Part shown: positions 37,974 through 46,350 of the stretch, one piece after another
Layout of the letters: every line of letters starts with the position of its first letter
Numbering within the stretch: position 1 is the stretch's first letter
Assembly: GCF_008830365.1 (NCBI RefSeq)
Contig: NZ_WBKI01000001.1
Span: 186,001 to 250,000, forward strand
Source: Serratia proteamaculans
GTDB taxonomy: Bacteria > Pseudomonadota > Gammaproteobacteria > Enterobacterales > Enterobacteriaceae
Direction: 5' to 3'
Length of the DNA: 64,000 bases
Notes under the pieces: generated by a model
Told to the model about the DNA's origin: nothing
Seen by the model: the letters and a program-made list of their open reading frames with translations, nothing else
The model's database searches: none
Made by a program: the position numbers and the translations under genes

Positions 37974-38492
37974 ATGCTGACGCCAGAAATGACCAAAAAG
38001 CTGAATGAGCAACTGAACCTGGAGTTTTACTCCGCCAACCTGTATTTGCAAATGAGCGCGTGGTGCAGCGATAAAGGCTTTGAAGGTGCAGCTTCATTTC
38101 TTAAAGAGCATTCTCAGGAAGAAATGCAACACATGCAACGCCTGTTCGAATACCTGAGCGATACTGGTTCTCTGCCACTGTTGGGCAGCATCGCTGCACC
38201 ACCGGTTGAGTTTGCCTCCCTGGCAGACGTATTCCAGCAGACTTACGAACATGAGCAACTGATTACCCGTCAGATCAACGAACTGGCACACGCGGCAATG
38301 ACTGCCCACGATTACTCTACCTTCAACTTCCTGCAGTGGTATGTTGCCGAGCAGCACGAAGAAGAGAAGCTGTTCAAATCCGTGCTGGATAAACTGGCGC
38401 TGGTGGGGACCAGCGGCAATGCACTGTTCTTCATTGATAAAGATCTGAAGAAAATGGGTGCGGCCGGCGAAAGCGCTAACGGCCAGGTTTAA
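37974..38492 (+). CDS. ftnA: Non-haem ferritin FtnA
   Basis: Forms a 24-mer cage that oxidises and stores iron. It has 172 residues (E. coli 165). Ferroxidase ligands are visible: Glu in [16 protein letters not shown] (Glu and His), Glu in [11 protein letters not shown] and the C-terminal [25 protein letters not shown] precedes the ATG, and a terminator follows. Confidence 0.95.
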   Translation: MLTPEMTKKLNEQLNLEFYSANLYLQMSAWCSDKGFEGAASFLKEHSQEEMQHMQRLFEYLSDTGSLPLLGSIAAPPVEFASLADVFQQTYEHEQLITRQINELAHAAMTAHDYSTFNFLQWYVAEQHEEEKLFKSVLDKLALVGTSGNALFFIDKDLKKMGAAGESANGQV

Positions 38493-38504
38493 TCGCTTTT
38501 GTTG

Positions 38505-38541
38505 AAACCGCGTGCCGGCCTTGCCCGGTGCGCGGTTTTTT
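38505..38541 (+). terminator. ftnA terminator
   Basis: AACCGCG (38506-38512) and CGCGGTT (38531-38537) with inner pairing CCGG/CCGG, followed by T residues to about 38541. Confidence 0.8.
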
Positions 38542-38615
38542 ATGCCCTGAGTTTATCGCGGTTATGCAGCGATATGTGCTACTGGATCGCAAAATGCCAG
38601 CGTTCTGCTCGACTT

Positions 38616-38640
38616 GCATAATGACACTCGTTATCATTTG
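38616..38640. promoter_or_regulatory. Possible Fur-like inverted repeat before yobA
   Basis: ATAATGACACTCGTTATCA (38618-38636) has the outer arms of a Fur box but poor centre symmetry. It lies in the 320-base ftnA-yobA gap, which shows no other clear feature apart from a doubtful 29-codon frame. Confidence 0.3.
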
Positions 38641-38812
38641 GCCCGATACGCTACAGGGATGGTAGAGAGTTAAAACAGTGGGTTACTCGCTAATCACTTC
38701 TTCTGTTTACCCGTGGCGCAATCATCTGCGGTGGGGTGGGCTGCTGATACATCGCCAAGGCGGTTAGCCTTACCCCTTATCACCCTCGATTATTGCTTTA
38801 AGGGATATCACT

Positions 38813-39196
38813 GTGATCGGTAAAATTCGTTCTTCTTATCGCCTGCTTTCCACTATTTTCGTGCTGTTTGTCGGCTTGTCTTCACAGCAGGCGCTGGCGC
38901 ATGCTCATTTGAAAGTTGAAACACCAGCGGCAGATGCCAGCGTGAGTCCTGCACCGAAAGTGCTGACGCTCAACTTCTCAGAAGGTATTGAGCCAAACTT
39001 TAGCGGCATTAAAATCACTGGCCCGGACAACGCCGAAGTGAAAACCGGCAAGTTGCAACTTGATGCGAACAACAACACTCAGGTCAATCTGCCTATCGAA
39101 GGCGATCTGGCGGCCGGCAAATATAACGTCAGCTGGCATGTGGTTTCGGTCGACGGTCATAAAACCAAAGGCCAGTACAGCTTCACCGTAAACTAA
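38813..39196 (+). CDS. yobA: CopC-domain periplasmic protein YobA
   Basis: It has 127 residues from a GTG at 38813. A signal peptide ends at QQALAHAHL, so the mature protein begins with the CopC copper-ligand His (HAHL). The domain continues with LTLNFSEGIEPNFSGI and ends SWHVVSVDGHKTKGQYSF with further His ligands. CopC proteins bind Cu(II) in the periplasm. It is the first gene of yobA-yebZ-yebY, 3 bases before yebZ. Confidence 0.92.
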   Translation: MIGKIRSSYRLLSTIFVLFVGLSSQQALAHAHLKVETPAADASVSPAPKVLTLNFSEGIEPNFSGIKITGPDNAEVKTGKLQLDANNNTQVNLPIEGDLAAGKYNVSWHVVSVDGHKTKGQYSFTVN

Positions 39197-39199
39197 CCC

Positions 39200-40081
39200 A
39201 TGAGTCTGGCGACCCTGTTTGTCCTGTGTCGCTTTGTGCACTTTGCGGCGGTGATGCTGATGTTTGGCTCCAGCCTGTTCACCGCCTTATTGTCGCCGCA
39301 GCGCCTTTCCCCGTATCTCTCCCGTGATGTGCGTCCTTTGCTGGTCTCCTGCACCTGGCTTGCCGGGCTTTCTGCCGTGGCGTTACTGGCTATTCAGGCC
39401 GGACAGATGGGTGACGGCTGGGCCGACACCTGGCAGTTGGACGTGTGGTGGGCGGTGCTGGGCACTACCTTTGGTGAAGTCTGGCGTTGGCACCTGGGCA
39501 TTTCATTACTGGCGCTGCTGAGCCTGTGGCTGGCAGAACCTCGCCGCACACAGCTTTTGGCACTGCTCTCTACACTGTTGCTGGTCAGCATGGCATTTAT
39601 CGGCCATGCGGCAATGCATGAAGGGGCGCTGGGCGTACTGCACCGTTTTAACCACGCGCTGCACCTGCTGGCGGCTGGTTATTGGTTGGGTAGCCTGTTG
39701 CCGTTGCTGGTTTGCCTGCGCTACCTGGCTCAACCACAAAGCCGCAGCGACGCAGTGACTACACTGATACGCTTCTCGCGTTGGGGTCACCTGGCGGTAG
39801 CGCTGGTGGTGTTGACCGGCGTGATTAACAGTTTGATTATTCTGGGCAGTTGGCCGCTGGATGTGGATTCTCCTTACCAGCGCCTGCTGTTGTTCAAAAC
39901 CGCGCTGGTGGCGCTGATGGTGATGGTCGCATTGGCCAATCGTTACGCCATCGTCCCGGCGATGAGCAGTATGCCGCAGTTGGCACAGCGAGGATTGGTG
40001 CTGGCCTGCTGGATTGAAGTGGGGCTGGGCGCGGGCGTGCTGCTGTTGGTCAGTTTATTTGCAACCTATGCGCCGGTGTAA
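39200..40081 (+). CDS. yebZ: CopD-family inner-membrane protein YebZ
   Basis: It has 293 residues (E. coli 290) and about eight helices. CopD features are an early His in CRFVHFAAVMLMFG, HLGISLLALL, FIGHAAMHEGALG and FNHALHLLAAGYWLG, with buried His suited to copper passage. CopC/CopD pairs are thought to import copper; with YobA and YebY it forms a conserved operon implicated in copper uptake or homeostasis. Confidence 0.92.
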   Translation: MSLATLFVLCRFVHFAAVMLMFGSSLFTALLSPQRLSPYLSRDVRPLLVSCTWLAGLSAVALLAIQAGQMGDGWADTWQLDVWWAVLGTTFGEVWRWHLGISLLALLSLWLAEPRRTQLLALLSTLLLVSMAFIGHAAMHEGALGVLHRFNHALHLLAAGYWLGSLLPLLVCLRYLAQPQSRSDAVTTLIRFSRWGHLAVALVVLTGVINSLIILGSWPLDVDSPYQRLLLFKTALVALMVMVALANRYAIVPAMSSMPQLAQRGLVLACWIEVGLGAGVLLLVSLFATYAPV

Positions 40082-40150
40082 CATTGCGGCTTGCCGGATG
40101 CCCCCAAACTGCGAGAAAATTGGATCAAATAGCAACCTTAAGGCCATAAC

Positions 40151-40492
40151 ATGAAATCGTTATTACTCGGCATGACGCTGCTGGCGACCGCGACCGGTGC
40201 GCTGGCGGCAGACCAACTGGTTAACATCACCAAGCTGGAATACGGCAACCAGTGGGCGTTCACCAAAGAAGAGGTGACGTTGCAGTGCCGCAGTGGCGGC
40301 GCGCTGTTCGTACTCAACAACAGCACACTGATGCAATATCCACTCAATGCTGCCGCAGACGCACAGGTGAAAGCAGGGCAGCAGCGCGCCCAGCCGCTGG
40401 ACGTGATCCTGCTGGATGACGCCGCCAATCCAGGTCATAAAATGAGTGTTGAGCCGTACCGTGAACGTGCCGAGAAACTGTGCGCCAACTAA
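40151..40492 (+). CDS. yebY: YebY, periplasmic DUF2511 protein
   Basis: It has 113 residues (E. coli 113). A signal peptide ends at ALAADQ. The mature domain has two Cys (TLQCRSGG and the C-terminal EKLCAN) that probably form a disulfide, and KMSVEPYRERAEKLC matches E. coli. Third gene of the CopC/CopD operon; its biochemical role is not established. Confidence 0.9.
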   Translation: MKSLLLGMTLLATATGALAADQLVNITKLEYGNQWAFTKEEVTLQCRSGGALFVLNNSTLMQYPLNAAADAQVKAGQQRAQPLDVILLDDAANPGHKMSVEPYRERAEKLCAN

Positions 40493-40610
40493 TCGCTTAT
40501 CCGACAATGGCTTAGTTGGGGTTAACCGGTGATGAAAAAACATGCGAAATTAATTTCATCATGAAACTATCACTGGCCGTGTGGCTGGCTGGCAAAAATA
40601 GCGCGGTAAG

Positions 40611-40617
40611 CTACTCT
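40611..40617 (+). promoter_or_regulatory. sdsR: SigmaS-type -10 element of sdsR
   Basis: CTACTCT followed by TAA matches the extended -10 preferred by sigmaS (CTAYACT-like) and lies about 8 bases before the expected sRNA start. SdsR is a known sigmaS-dependent sRNA. Confidence 0.65.
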
Positions 40618-40622
40618 TAAAG

Positions 40623-40728
40623 TGCACGGCTGAACAAGCCTTGCACAAAATGCCAACTTTTAGCGCACGGCTCTCTCCCAAGAGCCATTTCCCTAGACCG
40701 AATATAGGAATCGTATTCGGTCTTTTTT
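40623..40728 (+). ncRNA. sdsR: Small RNA SdsR (RyeB)
   Basis: Hfq-dependent, stationary-phase sRNA that represses outer-membrane and other mRNAs. The E. coli SdsR body is recognisable: ATGCCAACTTTTAGCGCACG (40650-40669), the hairpin GGCTCTCTCCCAAGAGCC (40669-40686), and the terminator hairpin GACCGAATA/TATTCGGTC (40697-40722) with seven T. Only the first about 25 bases differ. It lies downstream of yebY as in E. coli. An antisense RyeA may exist, but its promoter is not evident. Confidence 0.93.
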
Positions 40729-40800
40729 TAACCTATTGATTTATATTGTTATTTTTTCCGTAAAAATCGAATTTACTCGAATTTTTATATTCGGTCTTTT
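40714..40800. repeat. Direct repeat of the sdsR 3' end (att-like)
   Basis: TATTCGGTCTTTT occurs at 40714-40726 in the sdsR terminator and again at 40788-40800, ending at the integrase stop codon. The about 60 bases between hold an AT-rich imperfect inverted repeat (TAAAAATCGA near 40761 / CTCGAATTTTTA near 40777). The layout suits an attachment core left by prophage insertion into the sRNA terminator, with integrase next to it. Confidence 0.6.
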
Positions 40801-41106
40801 ACAGCATTACGTATTCTTTCCCCCTGGTATCGAGGTATTTACCCATCATTTTTTCGGATTTATACCCCAGTAATTTCTGTGCAAATTCCTTCCCTTTCTC
40901 CTTCTCATATAACCGTCCGGCCAGGCTCCTGATCTCGTGGAACGTCGGCAGATTTTCCTCAAATTCCAACTGTGATGCTTTTCGCGTAGCAACAAACTTT
41001 TTCGTCAACCCATCAGGGTGCAAAGAGCCGTCTGGGCTATTTTTACGGATGCCGGCACTGAGCATAAATTCGGTAGTGCTGGCCAGCCGGCAACGATCGA
41101 TCCAAG
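40799..41106 (-). pseudogene. Phage tyrosine integrase, C-terminal fragment
   Basis: Only about the last 100 codons remain. PTFHEIRSLAGRLYEKEKG holds the catalytic H-x-x-R box, LLGYKSEKMMGKYLDTRG the second His position (here Tyr) and the nucleophile Tyr. HPDGLTKKFVATRK matches lambdoid integrases. Homology ends near IDRCRLAST, where the frame runs into tail-fibre sequence read on the other strand, so the first roughly 240 codons are gone by deletion. It should be inactive. Confidence 0.85.
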
Positions 41107-41605
41107 CGCTACCGGCGCGTGTAGCGGGCTTCGGCTCTGGTGTGGCAAAGTCGGAAGAACTTAACACCGTATGGCGTCAGGGTTCGACAATGGCAGCTGT
41201 GCTGGGTCAGTTTATCGCAACAAAACTGGGCAGGAGGTGCTGGACGACGGAGATGTTGCGAATCTAACAGAGAAGCTTGGCAGTGCATTGTCACTGTCCA
41301 CGGCAGTTACTGGCGTGCTTGATGAAAATGGGTTTATGTCTATTCCAGTTAATATCTCGGGTGTTATTAAAAAGGTATTTATTCAGTGGGGGTCTAAATA
41401 TTCCGAAAACACATCTATAGTTATCACTTACCCACAGCCGTATTCAATAGGGATATTCTTCGCCTCTGCTACTAAAATTACGTCAGGTGACGGACGTTTC
41501 GCAACAGTAGGCAACCCGAGTAAGAATGGGGTCACCGCCTATGGCCGGTTAGGTAATGACCCAATAGCATTAGATAATTTTATGTGTTTTTGTATCGGGG
41601 TTTAA
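41107..41605 (+). pseudogene. Phage tail-fibre C-terminal fragment with a frameshift
   Basis: Two frames must be joined. From about 41109 the frame reads FGSGVAKSEELNTVWRQGS and on to LGQFIATK. At the A-run 41222-41225 the reading moves to the next frame, KTGQEVLDDGDVANLTEKLG, which continues to the stop at 41605. This fits loss of one A. The end (VFIQWGSKYSENTSIVITYP, then LDNFMCFCIGV) is like gp53-type tail-fibre receptor-binding tips. The 5' part is lost by the deletion that joined it to the integrase fragment. Confidence 0.78.
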
Positions 41606-41624
41606 TCTAATGAGCGCTTGTAGA

Positions 41625-42686
41625 TCATGCGCTTTTCATCCGATCCCTTAATTGAAGGATTTTAACCTCAAATAGATCATAAACAAATTTAGAAATGAAA
41701 ATTGTCATGACTATAAACAACAACCAAATGGAAATGCATCCGATTAGTGATGTTGGTTTAGTTATGTAATGATTTATAAAGTACAGAACAGGAAGGTTTG
41801 TAAGGTATGCGGCATAAGACCACCTGGCTATTCTTGACGTCACAAACCTTACCATTGGAATGACTTCTATATGATAGAAAACGGTTATTAAGCAAGCGAA
41901 TCCAATGTTTGCGACATCAAATAAAAATATCTTTAGTAATACGCTGCTGTCCATAAACGCATCTGGCTTTGCAGCTATATATATTGCTGCCGGTACAAGT
42001 GAAATTCCAAGTTTTGAAAATATGTTAATTTTTTTCGATAAAAACAGCCATGAAAAAATAACTCCAATCATTAAAGAGTCAAGTCTATATAAAGATGTGG
42101 AGCGTATTTCATTAAATGTCATTGGTGTGTTAATTGCTGCATTAATTCTAAATGCAAGCGATATCGCAATAATCGCTGAAATGGATAATATGATGCTGTT
42201 TCTTTTGTTTGCTTTTGCAAATAAAAAAAGAGATATAACAATAGGGAAAGAAAAATAAAAAACCTCTTCCACCGCGAGGCTCCATGCTTCACCAAAAAAT
42301 GAAGGGTGAGGTATCGTTAAGCTCTGAGTGAATGTAGAGAAAGCAAGCAAGTTTGGTTGTGCATCTGGCCTGATATTGTCAATGAGAAGCAGGTTCAATA
42401 TTAGAAATAGGATGTAACTTGGATATGTTCTCATCCAGCGGCGAAACCAAAACGAAGGAATCCAGCCAAACGCAGTGTCAGATTTTTCGATCTTATCGAA
42501 TATTATCCTTCCGATGAGGAAACCAGATAAAACGAAAAATAACTCCACACCTAAAAATCCGCCAAATTTTAAATACTGAGCTGAAGGGAGTGCGGGTATT
42601 AAAAATACTCTGCCATGAGAAAGTATCACCATAATTATTGCGAGTGATCTGCATACATCAAGCCATGGGTTTAACTTCTTTGCCAT
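41625..42686 (-). CDS. Acyltransferase family 3 membrane protein (prophage cargo)
   Basis: It has 353 residues and about ten helices, of the O-acetyltransferase/OafA type. The N-terminus has RSLAIIMVILSHGR with the conserved His, then GVELFFVLSGFLIGR, RRWMRTYPSY and FFGEAWSLAVEEVFYF, all family hallmarks. It is much more AT-rich than its surroundings and lies inverted between tail-fibre pieces, the typical place for a lysogenic-conversion gene modifying O-antigen. The open frame is intact, so it may still work. Donor and target sugar are unknown. Confidence 0.87.
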   Translation of the reverse strand: MAKKLNPWLDVCRSLAIIMVILSHGRVFLIPALPSAQYLKFGGFLGVELFFVLSGFLIGRIIFDKIEKSDTAFGWIPSFWFRRWMRTYPSYILFLILNLLLIDNIRPDAQPNLLAFSTFTQSLTIPHPSFFGEAWSLAVEEVFYFSFPIVISLFLFAKANKRNSIILSISAIIAISLAFRINAAINTPMTFNEIRSTSLYRLDSLMIGVIFSWLFLSKKINIFSKLGISLVPAAIYIAAKPDAFMDSSVLLKIFLFDVANIGFACLITVFYHIEVIPMVRFVTSRIARWSYAAYLTNLPVLYFINHYITKPTSLIGCISIWLLFIVMTIFISKFVYDLFEVKILQLRDRMKSA

Positions 42687-42793
42687 AATTTATCAATCTC
42701 ATACCAATTCTATACATCCATATCAATGCTCAAGATTCTAACATAGCACATTAAAAATAATGAACTCTATTAAACCAATCTGGAGAACCACCT

Positions 42794-43255
42794 ATGTCAT
42801 CTGAAGGATTGCCAGTTGATGGCGTCATCGGCACAGACATTGTGCTGAAAGCTCGTAGCACCCAACAAGCAACAAATGACGCAAAGAGCAACCTGTCGGC
42901 TGACAGCGCCGCTCAGTCTGCAGATGCTCTTTCGAAAGATAATAAATCCTCAATCCAGAGGTTCACGAATGCCACGGTAAACAGACCAGCAAATGGCACT
43001 GGCGGGTTGTTAACTATGCCCATTGATGGTGGGCCGAGTTGTTCATATTTTGCGGTATTGATAGTGAGACAAGCTTGGGAAGGCACTTCAAATTCTGTTA
43101 ATCCCTCGGTGGTTGGTGATCCGATGGATATTCCAGATGGTTGCTGGATTGACCTACGGCTTGAAATGCCAATGGGGGAACTTACTGGGAGCCGGTTCCA
43201 GACGAACAGCCATTCGAAGCTGCAGAACCATACTGCTCCAGTCATTTGTCATTAA
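42794..43255 (+). pseudogene. Phage tail-fibre-like fragment
   Basis: An open frame of 153 codons after TGGAGAACCACCT. It has low-complexity ARSTQQATNDAKSNLSADSA, then VNRPANGTGGLLTMPIDGGP, a pattern seen in tail-fibre modules. Past about 43165 the next frame gives a more protein-like reading (ANGGTYWEPVPDEQPFEAAE), so a frameshift is suspected. No head, lysis or regulatory phage genes are present. Called a decayed fragment rather than a working gene. Confidence 0.55.
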
Positions 43256-43367
43256 TGATAAAAAAACGATCATAAATTCGATGCTAATGATAGCTATATT
43301 ATGTTGGATAACCAAAATCATCAAGAATTGAACGGTGGTTTGAAATATTCTCCGGTTGTAGAATTAA

Positions 43368-43481
43368 ATGGTGTTAATGTGGAATATGCTTGAGTTTTGT
43401 CTCGGTATTATACTCATCATTTTTTATTATTCAGGTAAGTATTTCCATCCCAATTTTAAAGAAGGTTTAATATGGAGTTAG
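43368..43481 (+). CDS. Possible 37-residue membrane peptide in the prophage remnant
   Basis: ATG at 43368 (other in-frame ATGs at 43377 and 43386), stop TAG at 43479. The product has one hydrophobic stretch, CLGIILIIFYYSG. No clear ribosome site precedes it, and the AT-rich region makes chance frames likely. Low confidence. Confidence 0.2.
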   Translation: MVLMWNMLEFCLGIILIIFYYSGKYFHPNFKEGLIWS

Positions 43482-43499
43482 TGTCTTGATTATATTTAC

Positions 43500-43530
43500 A
43501 ACCCTACTACTGTTAGTAGGGTTATAGTTT
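43500..43530 (+). terminator. Terminator at the right edge of the prophage remnant
   Basis: AACCCTACTA (43500-43509), loop CTGT, TAGTAGGGTT (43514-43523), then ATAGTTTTC. Base composition returns to the chromosomal level right after it. Confidence 0.7.
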
Positions 43531-43555
43531 TCAGGATTTAATGCGGGACGCTGTT

Positions 43556-44092
43556 TCAGCGGCTTGCCGGGCCAGCCTTGAAAGAGTAGGTGGCAAACAG
43601 AGCCGTCACCGCCTGTTGGATCTGGGCCTGGCTAGCCGGTTTACCATCCGAACTCAGCGTGTTGCTGGCGGTTCCACGCCAGACCAGCTGTTTCTTCTTG
43701 CTATCCACCAGGTCTACCGTCAGGGTGCCTTCGGTATAGCTCCAAACGGTTTGATTATAACCCCCCCAGCCAGCATAACCTCTGCGGCCGACCGGCACCG
43801 GAGCGTCGTTAACCTGCACCTTGTTTTGTTTCATCGCGTTGCTGTACACCAGCAGGTCAGGGGTTGCGCTGACTTTATACCCGCGTTGTTCCATCTGTTG
43901 TTTAATCGCCGATTGAATGTACTTGCCCGTCAGCGTCTGATATTGCCCGGCAGTTTCTGTGGCAAAACCGTAGGTATGGTATTGGGTGAAGTTGGCGCTG
44001 TGGTCATAATCGCTGGTCACCTGCGGCTGGCTGGCACAGCCCGACAATAAAACCATCGAACCCGCGATAAAAAGGCAAGGAAGTAAACGCAT
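43556..44092 (-). CDS. DUF4136 lipoprotein
   Basis: It has 178 residues from the ATG at 44092, after AAGGGG; an upstream frame extension is not supported. The lipobox LLSGC is at residues 14-18. The mature domain has ANFTQYHTYGFATET and IQSAIKQQMEQRGYKVSATPDLLV, typical of DUF4136, a fold related to outer-membrane-linked lipoproteins of unknown role. A glycine/tyrosine-rich loop, GRRGYAGWGGYNQT, precedes the last strands. It marks return to chromosomal sequence after the prophage. Confidence 0.85.
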   Translation of the reverse strand: MRLLPCLFIAGSMVLLSGCASQPQVTSDYDHSANFTQYHTYGFATETAGQYQTLTGKYIQSAIKQQMEQRGYKVSATPDLLVYSNAMKQNKVQVNDAPVPVGRRGYAGWGGYNQTVWSYTEGTLTVDLVDSKKKQLVWRGTASNTLSSDGKPASQAQIQQAVTALFATYSFKAGPASR

Positions 44093-44257
44093 AGAAAACC
44101 CCTTTAGGATTATTGGTTTCATAAACTTAGACCCAGAAGTTGTGGTTAGCAAATGGTGAATTAACACCGAGTTTGCTTTGGCTTAAGGAAAAAATTAGCA
44201 ATCAAATCATTGCTTGAGGTTTCAGTTAATATGCTGGTCTCCCGGCCTCCTGGTGAT

Positions 44258-44325
44258 AATGCTGGCGGGTCACGGTGAGAGTAAAATTCCGCTACATGGA
44301 GTGTTCACCATGACCCGCCAGCATT
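44258..44325. repeat. 21-bp inverted repeat with 26-bp spacer
   Basis: Positions 44258-44278 and 44305-44325 are reverse complements at 20 of 21 bases (core AATGCTGGCGGGTCA / TGACCCGCCAGCATT). It lies in the 442-base gap between the DUF4136 gene and the next lipoprotein gene (44093-44534), which has no other clear feature. No T-run follows, so it is not a simple terminator. It may be the ends of a decayed mobile element or a structured RNA. Confidence 0.7.
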
Positions 44326-44534
44326 AGTCGGCGTTGAGTGTAAGGTAATGCCTGCCGTTATTTTTGTCTTAATGAGCCGCCAGCACAAAGAAAAGCGGGT
44401 CCGATTTTGTACTTTACTGTCACGATACCTTCTGCAGACCGGTCCATTTTCCCCAAATTCGGAACACGCCGCTGGCCCCGATAGCCGTAGCTTTGTTACT
44501 ATCAGCGCACCCAAAGACTCAATGGTGCATTACA

Positions 44535-44885
44535 TTGAAAATCAAAGCGTTGTTATTTGTTGCCTTAGCCGGTTTGGCCGGCTGCAGCCAGGAGGGAGCG
44601 ATCGTGAGCCAACCCGTGAGTAAAGACGGCGACCATACGGAAGTGTTGCTGGTGAACAGTGCGCTGGTGGATTGTATGGGCGTCGCCCCAATGAAATGCA
44701 TGCAGGTACGTCACTCCGTGCAGGGGCAGTGGGAATTGTTTTACAGCCAAATTGAAGGCTTTAACTTCGAACCGGGCTACCGTTACCGCCTGAAGGTCAA
44801 GGTAACCGAGTTGGAAAACGTACCGGCCGACGCCTCTTCACTGCGCTATACGCTGGTTGAACAGTTGGAAAAGAAAAAAGTCTGA
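44535..44885 (+). CDS. DUF4377-type lipoprotein
   Basis: It has 116 residues from a TTG at 44535, giving MKIKALLFVALAGLAGCSQEG with lipobox LAGC near residue 16. A longer frame from 44493 would spoil the signal peptide. The mature domain has two Cys in DCMGVAPMKCMQV, then WELFYSQIEGFNFEPGYRY and DASSLRYTLVEQL, matching the DUF4377 domain often linked to envelope or heat-shock proteins. Function unknown. Confidence 0.75.
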   Translation: MKIKALLFVALAGLAGCSQEGAIVSQPVSKDGDHTEVLLVNSALVDCMGVAPMKCMQVRHSVQGQWELFYSQIEGFNFEPGYRYRLKVKVTELENVPADASSLRYTLVEQLEKKKV

Positions 44886-45103
44886 TTGGTTTTTGTCGGG
44901 CCGGGCGCACAGTAGCCTGGCCTTGAAACCCACTCAAAGATCCTCGCATTTCTCCCCTTGCCCCTGCCGCGGCAGCAAGATTTCACCGGTGTAACTGGTC
45001 TGTTCACTGCACTTGTTGCGATTCTGCAATGCACCCAGCTTAAGTATATTGAGAAAATCAGGTATATTGTCCTTCGGTTTTTAGCTACCAAGAAAAAATT
45101 ACT

Positions 45104-46303
45104 ATGATTATCAAACCTAAAATTCGTGGTTTTATCTGCACTACCGCTCACCCGGCAGGCTGTGAAGCCAATGTCCGTGAGCAAATTGCCTACGTTAAAT
45201 CACGTGGCGAACTGAAAAACGGCCCGAAAAAAGTGCTGGTGATCGGTGCTTCCACCGGTTATGGCCTGGCATCACGCGTCAATGCTGCATTCGGCAGCGG
45301 TGCGGCCACCATCGGCGTATTTTTTGAAAAGCCGGGCAGCGAAGCCAAAACCGGTTCTGCCGGCTGGTACAACTCTGCTGGTTTTGACAAGGCAGCTAAA
45401 GAAGAAGGCCTGTACGCGAAAAGCGTTAACGGCGATGCATTCTCTAATGAATGCCGCCAAACGGTTATCGACCTGATCAAACAGGACCTGGGCCAGATCG
45501 ACATGGTGGTTTACTCACTGGCTTCGCCGGTACGTAAAATGCCGGAAACCGGTGAAGTGGTGCGCTCTGCGCTGAAACCTATCGGCGAACCGTACAAATC
45601 CGTGGCACTCGATACCAACAAAGACGTGCTGGTTGAAGCCGTGGTTGAGCCGGCCAACGAGCAAGAAATTGCCGACACTGTCAAAGTGATGGGTGGCCAG
45701 GACTGGCAGCTGTGGATGGATGCACTGGAAGAAGCCGGCGTGCTGGCAGATAACGTGCAGGCAGTAGCTTACTCTTATATCGGTACCGACCTGACCTGGC
45801 CAATTTACTGGCACGGTACGTTGGGCAAAGCAAAAGAAGATCTGGATCGTGCGGCGCTGGCCATCGATCAGAAACTGAAAGCCAAAGGCGGCGCGGCTTA
45901 TGTTGCCGTGCTGAAGTCGGTGGTGACTCAGGCTTCTTCTGCTATCCCGGTAATGCCGTTGTATATCTCTATCGTCTTCAAAATCATGAAGGCGCAGGGG
46001 ATCCACGAAGGTTGCATCGAGCAAATCCAGCGTCTGTTCGCCACCAAGCTGTACAGTGGTACCGCACCGGATACCGATGAGAAGCACCGCCTGCGTCTGG
46101 ACGACTGGGAACTGCGCGACGACGTGCAGAACACCTGCCGTGAAATTTGGGCACAGATCGACGACAGCAACATCAATGAACTGACCGATTACCAGGGCTA
46201 TAAGGCCGAGTTCCTGCGCCTGTTCGGTTTTGGTCTGCAAGGTGTTGATTACGAAGCCGACCTCAGCGGCGAAGTTAAGTTTGATGTGGTTGAGTTAGTC
46301 TAA
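45104..46303 (+). CDS. fabV: Trans-2-enoyl-CoA/ACP reductase FabV
   Basis: NADH-dependent enoyl reductase that completes the elongation cycle and can replace FabI; it is tolerant of triclosan. It has 399 residues, the family length. The cofactor motif is [17 protein letters not shown] near residue 47, and the catalytic Y-x8-K motif is [10 protein letters not shown]...LGKAK around residues 225-245. Start [17 protein letters not shown] is characteristic. A lone gene with its own terminator. Whether a fabI also exists cannot be seen here. Confidence 0.95.
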   Translation: MIIKPKIRGFICTTAHPAGCEANVREQIAYVKSRGELKNGPKKVLVIGASTGYGLASRVNAAFGSGAATIGVFFEKPGSEAKTGSAGWYNSAGFDKAAKEEGLYAKSVNGDAFSNECRQTVIDLIKQDLGQIDMVVYSLASPVRKMPETGEVVRSALKPIGEPYKSVALDTNKDVLVEAVVEPANEQEIADTVKVMGGQDWQLWMDALEEAGVLADNVQAVAYSYIGTDLTWPIYWHGTLGKAKEDLDRAALAIDQKLKAKGGAAYVAVLKSVVTQASSAIPVMPLYISIVFKIMKAQGIHEGCIEQIQRLFATKLYSGTAPDTDEKHRLRLDDWELRDDVQNTCREIWAQIDDSNINELTDYQGYKAEFLRLFGFGLQGVDYEADLSGEVKFDVVELV

Positions 46304-46324
46304 ACCCTTCAGGTATTGAGATAA

Positions 46325-46350
46325 GGTCGGGAGCTATCCCGGCCTTTTTT
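46325..46350 (+). terminator. fabV terminator
   Basis: GGTCGGGA (46325-46332) pairs with TCCCGGCC (46337-46344, one G-T pair) and is followed by six T. Confidence 0.85.

Noticed and set aside
38678..38767. GTG frame of 29 codons upstream of yobA
   Set aside because: No ribosome site and no recognised leader function. It could be chance in the 320-base gap.
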